From NCBI GenBank assembly GCA_964471215.1, contig CAYYFC010000044.1, positions 1 to 10,275 on the forward strand: a DNA stretch of 10,275 nucleotides, written 5' to 3'. The notes below the pieces were generated by a model. That model did not search any database, had not been told where the DNA came from, and saw only the letters and a list, made by a program, of their open reading frames with translations. Position numbers and translations under genes: made by a program. This DNA is from Archaeoglobus_B sp964471215 (GTDB lineage: Archaea > Halobacteriota > Archaeoglobi > Archaeoglobales > Archaeoglobaceae). This document shows positions 5,327-10,275 of the stretch, piece after piece (the stretch's first letter is position 1; each line of letters begins with the position of its first letter).

Positions 5327-5348
5327 AGCTAAATTAAATAAGCATACT

Positions 5349-5579
5349 ATGAAGAGATTGCACGATTTAGAACCAGGGACGAGGGCTGTTGTTTTGGAAG
5401 TTGAGGGCGATCTTGCACTAAAAAAGAGACTCCTGGGGATGGGGTTGACAAAGGGTGTTGAATTAAGGGTTGTCAGAAACGCTCCACTCAAGGATCCCAT
5501 GGAAATAGAGATCAGGGGTTATAACCTATCGATTCGTAAATCCGAAGCAAAAAACGTAATAGTAGAGGTGAGAGATTGA
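5349..5579 (+). CDS. feoA: FeoA-family SH3-like protein (second copy, with FeoB)
   Basis: A 76-residue FeoA protein with the canonical order: LHDLEPGTRAVVLEVEG, the helix-turn LKKRLLGMGLTKGVELRVV, then PMEIEIRGYNLSIRKSEAKN. This is the typical partner of FeoB, thought to bind it in the cytosol and support Fe(II) uptake. It is the first gene of the operon. Its stop codon overlaps the TTG start of feoB (TTGA), giving tight translational coupling. It shares little with the FeoA at 1948 beyond the family pattern. Confidence 0.94.
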   Translation: MKRLHDLEPGTRAVVLEVEGDLALKKRLLGMGLTKGVELRVVRNAPLKDPMEIEIRGYNLSIRKSEAKNVIVEVRD

Positions 5580-6259
5580 TAAGGGTTGCACTGGCAGGAA
5601 ATCCAAATGTTGGAAAGAGCGTGATATTCAACGCTCTAACAGGTGCTAAGCAGAAGGTAGGAAACTGGCCTGGCGTTACGGTTGAGAAAAAGGAGGGTAT
5701 ATGTGAGTATAAGGGAATAAAAATGCAAATAGTCGATTTACCTGGAATTTACAGCTTAACCGCTACTTCCATAGATGAGAAGATTGCCAGGGATTACATA
5801 CTTAACGAGAAACCAGATGTCGTCGTGGATATAGTTGACGCTTCAAACATAGAGAGGAATCTTTACCTAACACTTCAACTGATTGAAATGGAGGCGAACA
5901 TAGTTGTAGCCTTAAACAAAATGGATCTGGCAAGGGTAAAGGGATATAAGATAAATGTCAGAAGGCTTTCTATGGAGCTCGGTGTTCCTGTTGTTCCAAT
6001 GGTTGCCATAAAGAACGAAGGTATAGAGGAATTAAAGCAGGCAATAGTATACGCTTCAAAGAATCCTAAGAAGCCTCTAATAAGGTACAATGATGGAGTT
6101 GAAAGAGCAATAAGCTCAGTTCAGAGAAAGGTAATAGAGAATTCAATTCTTCCGGAATATCCATCGAGATTTGTCGCGATAAAGCTTCTTGAACTGGATG
6201 AGGACATCTTAAGGAAGGCTGGGATAAGCGAGGAGGTAGTTAAGGGATGGATTTCGTGA
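5576..6259 (+). CDS. feoB: FeoB N-terminal GTPase protein (split feoB, part 1)
   Basis: A 227-residue protein equal to the cytosolic half of FeoB. GTPase motifs: G1 GNPNVGKS (8-15, with Asn11 that coordinates the activating potassium in FeoB proteins), G2 Thr35 in WPGVTVEKKEG, G3 DLPG (54-57), G4 NKMD (114-117). The usual G5 SA motif is replaced by something like MVAIKNEG (142-149). The helical spacer (GDI) domain follows from about 170 and ends in KAGISEEVVKGWIS. The start is TTG at 5576, with GAGGTGA just upstream; it gives the conserved MIRVALAGNPN. Intact FeoB would continue into the membrane part, but here a TGA intervenes and the membrane part is a separate overlapping gene in the -1 frame. 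The GTPase presumably still gates the transporter non-covalently. A sequencing or indel frameshift is the alternative. Confidence 0.9.
   Translation: MIRVALAGNPNVGKSVIFNALTGAKQKVGNWPGVTVEKKEGICEYKGIKMQIVDLPGIYSLTATSIDEKIARDYILNEKPDVVVDIVDASNIERNLYLTLQLIEMEANIVVALNKMDLARVKGYKINVRRLSMELGVPVVPMVAIKNEGIEELKQAIVYASKNPKKPLIRYNDGVERAISSVQRKVIENSILPEYPSRFVAIKLLELDEDILRKAGISEEVVKGWIS
6231..6249 (+). promoter_or_regulatory. Strong ribosome site for the second feoB gene
   Basis: AGGAGGT at 6231-6237 matches the anti-Shine-Dalgarno fully and is nine bases before the ATG at 6247. In the frame of this ATG a TAA lies only two codons upstream (6241-6243). Both facts favour independent re-initiation for the membrane part rather than a slip of the ribosome. 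Confidence 0.65.
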
Positions 6260-7521
6260 GCCTTCTGGCGATGGCAAGGTATGAAAAGATAGGGGAGATA
6301 ATAGGGAGATGTGTCGAGAGAATAGAAAAGCCCAGAACGTTTTCAGATCTGATAGATACTGTCGTTCTCGATAAGTATCTGGGTATTCCCATATTCTTTG
6401 CATTGATGTGGGCTGTTTTTCAATTTGCGTTTACAGTTTCGGCTCCATTTAGCGATGCAATAGATGTATTTTTCTCTTTCTGTTCAGATTTCGCCAGAAA
6501 AAATATAGAGAATTCCCAGATGTCATCCCTGATAGGAGATGGGATATTCGGCGGTCTGGGATTTGTCTTGGTATTTCTTCCGCCTATAGCCTTTGTTTTT
6601 ATAGCCCTTGCAATCCTCGAGGATACGGGTTATCTGTCGAGAGCAGCATTTGTAATGGACAGGGCTATGACCAAAGTTGGATTGCAGGGAAAATCATTCA
6701 TACCAATGCTTCTTGGTTTTGGATGTAATGTACCTGCCATAATGGCAACTAGAACCATAGATGATGAGGCGGATAGAAAGATAACGATAATGGTAAATCC
6801 ACTCATGTCCTGCAGTGCGAGGCTTCCGGTTTACCTTCTTTTCGCCGGGGTCTTCTTTAAGGAAATAGCAGGAGCTGTTATAACTTCGATGTATCTGCTT
6901 GGGATTTTCCTTGCGGGACTAATGGCTGCTATTTTCAGAAAATTCATATTCGGAGGAAAACCCTCACCTCTTCTCCTAGAAATGCCCCCATATCAGGTAC
7001 CAACCGTCAGAAGTGTTCTGAGCAATGCATGGATAAGAACGCAGGTATTTCTAAAGAAAGCAGCAACAATTCTGTTCATAGGAGCTGTCTTCATGTGGTT
7101 CTTAACGACGCATCCTTGGGGTGCTACAAACGGCGGTGAGCTGATAGAGAACTCATACGCATCTGTAATAGGTCACGCCGTCGAACCGTTGATAAAACCC
7201 TTAGGACTTGACTGGACTGCAGGTGTTGCCCTTATCGGCGGTTTTATGGCAAAGGAAATAGTTGTTGGAACTCTGGGAATAATATACGGTGTTAGTGAGG
7301 AAAGAGTTGCCGAAGTTATTCCAAAGCATTTTACACCATCATCAGCAATTGCTTTAATGATTATAACGTTAATATACGTACCATGTCTAGCGACAATAGG
7401 GATACTGAGACAGGAACTTGGTAACTGGAAGTGGACTGCATTTGTAATAGCGTATCAGCTAGTTCTGGCCTATATCGTCGCCTGGATTGTTTACACGATA
7501 ATTCACCTCGGAGGTATATAG
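6247..7521 (+). CDS. feoB: FeoB membrane permease protein (split feoB, part 2)
   Basis: A 424-residue protein equal to the membrane half of FeoB, the ferrous iron permease of the cytoplasmic membrane. It begins with the last part of the spacer domain (ARYEKIGEIIG, 10-20) and then the typical FSDLIDTVVLDKYLGIPIFF. Gate regions are conserved: LLGFGCNVPAIMATR (155-169), NPLMSCSARLPVY (184-196), then LIGGFMAKEIVVGTLG (329-344) and YVPCLATIG (377-385), including the Cys residues proposed in the iron path. Hydrophobic segments occur at roughly 46-66, 103-125, 184-205, 208-232, 270-288, 325-345, 366-385 and 397-420. It overlaps the GTPase gene by 13 bases. Together the halves total 651 residues, a normal FeoB length, so little or nothing has been lost at the split. 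Confidence 0.92.
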   Translation: MDFVSLLAMARYEKIGEIIGRCVERIEKPRTFSDLIDTVVLDKYLGIPIFFALMWAVFQFAFTVSAPFSDAIDVFFSFCSDFARKNIENSQMSSLIGDGIFGGLGFVLVFLPPIAFVFIALAILEDTGYLSRAAFVMDRAMTKVGLQGKSFIPMLLGFGCNVPAIMATRTIDDEADRKITIMVNPLMSCSARLPVYLLFAGVFFKEIAGAVITSMYLLGIFLAGLMAAIFRKFIFGGKPSPLLLEMPPYQVPTVRSVLSNAWIRTQVFLKKAATILFIGAVFMWFLTTHPWGATNGGELIENSYASVIGHAVEPLIKPLGLDWTAGVALIGGFMAKEIVVGTLGIIYGVSEERVAEVIPKHFTPSSAIALMIITLIYVPCLATIGILRQELGNWKWTAFVIAYQLVLAYIVAWIVYTIIHLGGI

Positions 7522-7902
7522 ATGAAGGCTTATTCAGTTGCTCTTTTTCTGACAACACTTGTATTTGGATTGATAGAGGTTATAGGGGGGATAAGAGGTG
7601 AACAGATAATCCCCATAATTCCTGGAGATTTATTCGGAGGTTTTGTTTTAATTGTGATATCAGCTATATTCCTTAGAGGTCTAACATATGATCTTAAACC
7701 TTTCTTTTACTTCGGATCTCTTATGCTCGCTGTTTTTGGTATACTCTATACCCTGGTTCTGATTGCAAGCTACCTAGATGCCTTAATAGTTGGAGAGGAT
7801 TGGAATATTGTAGATTATTTAAGAATAGAGATATTCCTCCTGCCTTTATCTATTCCAGGTCTTGTTGAGCTCAACAGGGAGAGAAAATATCTTCCCCCAT
7901 AG
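7522..7902 (+). CDS. Four-helix membrane protein in the feo operon, unknown function
   Basis: A 126-residue integral membrane protein with about four hydrophobic segments (near 4-24, 39-56, 64-86 and 103-117) and few charged residues except at the C-terminus (ELNRERKYLPP). I do not recognise a named family. The ATG directly follows the feoB stop, and GGAGGT lies six bases upstream, so it is clearly translated with the transporter. A role as an accessory or small stabilising subunit of FeoB, comparable in position to FeoC or FeoB-associated proteins of bacteria, is an inference from position only. It has no cysteines and no obvious metal-binding motif. It ends 40 bases before the converging aromatic-pathway genes. 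Confidence 0.8.
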   Translation: MKAYSVALFLTTLVFGLIEVIGGIRGEQIIPIIPGDLFGGFVLIVISAIFLRGLTYDLKPFFYFGSLMLAVFGILYTLVLIASYLDALIVGEDWNIVDYLRIEIFLLPLSIPGLVELNRERKYLPP

Positions 7903-7942
7903 CTACGTTTCCGAGTTCTGAAGTTTATAGTAGATTGAAAGA

Positions 7943-8959
7943 TCACCTCTCAATTATGAACTCATCGACCTTAATACCAAAATGTCTAGCCTTTTCTCCT
8001 ATCCATACAAGGACTTCGTCTCCCTCCTTCAATTCCGAAACGGATACGTGTTTTCCTTTTGGATTTATTAGCTTAATTGTTTCAGCATTCTGCAGTATCA
8101 CAGTACCTTCCTCATCGTTCGAAACAGCTCTTATGAGCATTAGAGGTCTCTTTTCTATCTTAACCCTTCCGACATAACTCCTTCTTGTACTGCCGTCAAA
8201 TCTAACTATTTCGACCTCATCTCCTGCTTTGAGTTCCGCTAGATACTTAGTCCTACTTCCGACCTTTATGTACGCATTAACGCTTCCTGCGTTAACTCTA
8301 AAAGGTCTCGAAGATACATATTCGCTTTCTTCACTCTCGCTTGCGACGAGAAACATGAATCCTGCCCTGTTACCAACAAGCATACCCTCTCCAACTTCCA
8401 TAAGCGTGATTGTATCAATGCAGACCCTGTCCCCCACACCCAGAGACTTTATTTCAACTATTTTCGCCTTTTTAAGATTTAAATGTCCCCTTTCACCGCT
8501 TGCAATATCATAATACTCCCTAAGCCTTTCTCTTTCAGTTTCAACCACTGCAATACCGTCGGCACCTTTTTCAAGTGTTGTTAAAACCGTTTTTGCATCT
8601 TCTATGGAATCCACTACTGCTATAATCTTAGCCTTTTGTTTCATGGCTATCAGATTTTCAAGGGGTATTATCTTCCAGTCGAAGAACCTTAGGAACAGGT
8701 AATCAAGTTTTTCGCATAGCTCCACAGCCTTATCCTGATCTTCTGCGGATTTAACATCTAAAAGATATCCTTTCTCACCTTCCGATTCCAGTTCATTTTC
8801 CTTCAGACCAAATACCTTTATTCTTCCCAGTTTTTTCGCCCTTTCCAAGAACTCCCTTTTTACAACGACTCCCGTGTATCCTATTTCAATTGCATCCTTT
8901 ATCTTTTCCTTTTCGATTTCCCAGTCATCTCCAATTGCAAGTAACCATATCTCCTTCAT
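7943..8959 (-). CDS. aroB': 3-dehydroquinate synthase II
   Basis: Archaeal DHQ synthase II, which oxidatively deaminates and cyclises 2-amino-3,7-dideoxy-D-threo-hept-6-ulosonate to 3-dehydroquinate with NAD, feeding the shikimate pathway. From the ATG at 8957-8959 it has 338 residues, near the family norm. Recognisable features are the central HLNLKKAKIVEIKSLGVGDR, the segment DTITLMEVGEGMLVGNRAGF and the following SSRPFRVNAGSVNAYIKVG, then a C-terminal beta-rich region ending in HFGIKVDEFIIER. The start is chosen because AAGGAGGT lies six bases before this ATG and the product opens with MKEIWLLAIGDDW. An upstream in-frame ATG at 8981-8983 adds eight residues and has no such site. It overlaps the ADH synthase gene by 35 bases, an unusually long overlap, so the two are co-translated. 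Confidence 0.94.
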   Translation of the reverse strand: MKEIWLLAIGDDWEIEKEKIKDAIEIGYTGVVVKREFLERAKKLGRIKVFGLKENELESEGEKGYLLDVKSAEDQDKAVELCEKLDYLFLRFFDWKIIPLENLIAMKQKAKIIAVVDSIEDAKTVLTTLEKGADGIAVVETERERLREYYDIASGERGHLNLKKAKIVEIKSLGVGDRVCIDTITLMEVGEGMLVGNRAGFMFLVASESEESEYVSSRPFRVNAGSVNAYIKVGSRTKYLAELKAGDEVEIVRFDGSTRRSYVGRVKIEKRPLMLIRAVSNDEEGTVILQNAETIKLINPKGKHVSVSELKEGDEVLVWIGEKARHFGIKVDEFIIER

Positions 8960-9722
8960 AAAGAACCTCCTTAACGTCTTCAAGACTCGCGTTATCGTGA
9001 ACTATCATCTTTAAAGCCTTTGCAATCCTTTCTGGATTTTTATGTTGAAATACGTTTCTGCCGATTGCCACACCGCATGCACCCGCAGATATCGCATCCT
9101 TAACCTCTCTTAAAAGCATGAATTCGTCTTTTTTTGCTCCTCCTGCAATTACAATCGGAATGTCTGCAGATTCAACTATTTTTTTGAAAGTTTCTGAATC
9201 TGTATAGTTCGTTTTGACTATATCTGCTCCTAGCTCATATCCTATTCTCACGGCATGCTTTACTAGCTCCGGATCTCTTTCATCTATTCCTTTTCCTCTC
9301 GGATATATCATCGCAAGCAGAGGCATACCCCAGTCGTCACATACCTCGGATATCATTCCGAGATCTCTTAGCTGATACTTTTCCGTTCTCGAACCTATAT
9401 TTACGTGAACGCTTACGGCATCCGCACCTAGCTTTATCGCCTTTTCAACTGACGTAACTATTACCTTTTCATTTGGTTCGACCAGACTTGTTGAGGCGCT
9501 CAGGTGAATTATGAGACCCATATCCATTTTGGACACGTATTCAGATCTCCTCACAATTCCCTTATGCAATACGACGGCATCGGCAATTCCGTCAATTTTC
9601 CTCAGCACACCATCAACATCTTCAAGACCCTCAACAGGCTTTGATACACCATGATCCATTGGAACTATTATCGTTCTCCCGTTTCTTATTATCTTTTTGA
9701 TCCTTCTCCTTTTTCCGAGCAT
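8925..9722 (-). CDS. aroA': 2-amino-3,7-dideoxy-D-threo-hept-6-ulosonate (ADH) synthase
   Basis: A class I aldolase-like TIM-barrel enzyme that makes ADH from L-aspartate semialdehyde and 6-deoxy-5-ketofructose 1-phosphate, the first step of the archaeal route to dehydroquinate. It has 265 residues, the usual length. Features: PMDHG (21-25) with the catalytic-type Asp23, VSVHVNIGS (103-111), MIYPRG (138-143) with Tyr140, the Schiff-base lysine in DIVKTNYTD (Lys170), PIVIAGGAK (189-197), and the phosphate loop GVAIGRNVFQH (217-227). GGTGAT lies just before the ATG at 9720-9722. The C-terminus (EVLYEGDMVTCNWR) runs into the next gene. Fructose-bisphosphate aldolase of the same fold is the alternative, but the direct pairing with DHQ synthase II settles the call. 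Confidence 0.94.
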   Translation of the reverse strand: MLGKRRRIKKIIRNGRTIIVPMDHGVSKPVEGLEDVDGVLRKIDGIADAVVLHKGIVRRSEYVSKMDMGLIIHLSASTSLVEPNEKVIVTSVEKAIKLGADAVSVHVNIGSRTEKYQLRDLGMISEVCDDWGMPLLAMIYPRGKGIDERDPELVKHAVRIGYELGADIVKTNYTDSETFKKIVESADIPIVIAGGAKKDEFMLLREVKDAISAGACGVAIGRNVFQHKNPERIAKALKMIVHDNASLEDVKEVLYEGDMVTCNWR

Positions 9723-9961
9723 TTAATCACCCCCACGGAGAATGATAGAAGAAAGAGAGACAACAGTTACCGGAAGAATTAATTCAGAGGCTAAACCAAT
9801 AACTAAATCTGAACAAAAATGATTTCTGGGATTTTATATCTGGAATCACAGCCGGCATTTGTTAAGGGTTATGCGCCGAATATTTAAGTATTTCGATTGA
9901 TGCTTCGATTAAATCTTTATTAACAGCATCTTTTCGCGCTCAGTCTTTTTGGCATTTATAG

Positions 9962-9980
9962 ATGCAATACGGAATTGCAT
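9962..9980. repeat. Hairpin ATGCAAT-N5-ATTGCAT
   Basis: Perfect 7-base arms around ACGGA, followed by GCTTTTCC. It lies in the spacer between the ADH synthase gene and the ribbon-helix-helix remnant. It could be a terminator or a binding site; nothing else supports either. Confidence 0.3.
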
Positions 9981-10051
9981 GCTTTTCCTCTGTAATCCAT
10001 CCAAATCCGATGAGCTATCCGCCCTAAAAGCGAGGTTTCGCAAGCAACATT

Positions 10052-10059
10052 TTTATAAG
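10052..10059 (+). promoter_or_regulatory. TATA box before the ribbon-helix-helix remnant
   Basis: TTTATAAG sits about 35 bases upstream of the coding-like stretch that begins near 10090. This suggests that the ancestral gene started near 10090, and not at the in-frame TTG at 9949, which lies upstream of this promoter. Confidence 0.35.
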
Positions 10060-10089
10060 ATAGATATAAACTACGTAATCTCTACGTAT

Positions 10090-10206
10090 GTAAAGGAAAG
10101 TCAAATAAAACAGAATTTAACGTTATACGTAGATAAAAATCTCGTAAAGGAAGCTAAGGAAATGGGAATAAATCTATCGGGGTTCAGCGGACGAAGTCTT
10201 TTATAG
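10090..10206 (+). pseudogene. Ribbon-helix-helix (CcdA-like antitoxin) gene, start lost and truncated
   Basis: The frame reads KESQIKQNLTLYVDKNLVKE, then AKEMGINLS. This is the strand and first helix of small archaeal ribbon-helix-helix proteins, such as CcdA-type antitoxins, which typically go on with SEFLE and a second helix. Here the match stops after GINLS, and the next codons (GFSGRSLL-stop) come from the element end that begins at about 10179. The front is damaged too. The codon where a start is expected is GTA at 10090-10092, and the only nearby ATG (10088-10090) is out of frame and followed at once by TAA. A TTG at 9949 opens the same frame but adds 47 residues unlike the family and precedes the promoter. 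I read it as an antitoxin-like gene broken by an insertion. No toxin partner is visible in the window. Confidence 0.5.
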
Positions 10207-10275
10207 ACATACGTCCGCTTTGGGACACATCACCCTTGAAGGATAAAACCTTCAAGGGCTCGTCCCCATTCGGGG
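10179..10275 (-). mobile_element. Probable end of an IS200/IS605-type element, continuing beyond the window
   Basis: Starting with GGGGTTCAGCGGA at 10179 there are three successive hairpins: AGCGGACG (10186-10193) with CGTCCGCT (10212-10219) plus inner GTCT/AGAC; CCCTTGAAGG (10233-10242) with CCTTCAAGGG (10249-10258); and CCCC (10264-10267) with GGGG (10272-10275). Closely packed hairpins without terminal inverted repeats are typical of the 3' end of tnpB elements, where the guide RNA is encoded. The host-like antitoxin frame stops exactly at the first base. The tnpB gene would lie beyond the window, read on the minus strand. The element type is inferred. Confidence 0.42.
10184..10275 (-). 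CDS. Possible 3' end of a tnpB-like gene (partial)
   Basis: On the minus strand one frame stays open from the window edge to a TGA at 10184-10186 and ends with PLKVLSFKGDVSQSGRMSIK then DFVR. The stop lies inside the shared CCGCTGAACCCC. The last residues (GRMSIKDFVR) resemble the frame ending at 725 (GRSLINADIR), whose stop is at the same place. TnpB proteins often end in such a polar tail overlapping the guide RNA. Only 29 codons are visible, so identity is uncertain. Confidence 0.3.
   Translation of the reverse strand, partial: PNGDEPLKVLSFKGDVSQSGRMSIKDFVR

Noticed and set aside
6241..6259. Programmed -1 frameshift joining the two feoB genes
   Set aside because: There is no X-XXY-YYZ slippery heptamer or obvious downstream stem in the overlap, whereas a perfect ribosome site and ATG are present for the second gene.
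9949..10089. Extension of the ribbon-helix-helix frame back to a TTG at 9949
   Set aside because: The added residues do not look like the family, and a better TATA box lies inside this stretch, closer to the conserved part.
1..10275. CRISPR array, tRNA or rRNA genes
   Set aside because: I saw no regularly spaced direct repeats of 24-40 bases, no tRNA cloverleaf with GGTTC/CCA features and no rRNA-like blocks. The GGGTTC at 10180 belongs to the element end and has no tRNA context.

Overview
The window looks like the chromosome of a hyperthermophilic euryarchaeon, most likely of the Archaeoglobales type. That placement is an inference from gene content and family resemblance, not a database match. 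The supporting signs are archaeal TATA boxes about 25-30 bases before start codons, GGAGGT ribosome sites at internal operon genes, a DtxR-family iron repressor beside feoA, an M42 (TET-type) aminopeptidase, and the archaeal route into aromatic amino acids (ADH synthase plus DHQ synthase II).

Layout. 1-420 holds a start-less remnant of a PsiE-like membrane protein on the minus strand. 421-819 has no intact protein gene. It holds a TATA box followed by a G-rich, strongly base-paired stretch (541-730), which I read as the decayed 3' end of a TnpB-type element or an omega-RNA-like transcript. 820-1860 (minus) is the M42 aminopeptidase. 1948-2635 (plus) is a feoA-dtxR operon with two operator-like palindromes around its promoter. 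2636-4774 (minus) is a three-gene operon: an actin/Arp-family protein, a coiled-coil protein and a small cysteine-rich protein. 4775-5348 is an AT-rich spacer of 574 bases with no convincing gene. 5349-7902 (plus) is a second iron operon: feoA, a feoB split into separate GTPase and membrane genes, and a four-helix membrane protein. 7943-9722 (minus) is the ADH synthase / DHQ synthase II pair. 9723-10275 has a start-less, truncated ribbon-helix-helix gene that runs into what looks like the end of an insertion element.

How the genes fit together. Ferrous iron uptake is the dominant theme. FeoB takes up Fe(II), the FeoA proteins are its small SH3-like partners, and the DtxR-type regulator would close the promoters when Fe(II) is plentiful. 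Palindromes of the TTAGG...CCTAA type lie upstream of both feo operons, at two different half-site spacings. The two aromatic-pathway genes form one translationally overlapping unit.

The most interesting items are the actin homologue with its two putative partner genes, the feoB gene split with a perfect ribosome site for the second half, and two matching element ends. The latter (718-730 and 10179-10191) are each joined to a hairpin and face inward from opposite sides of the window. The right-hand one appears to have cut an antitoxin-like gene at a precise point.
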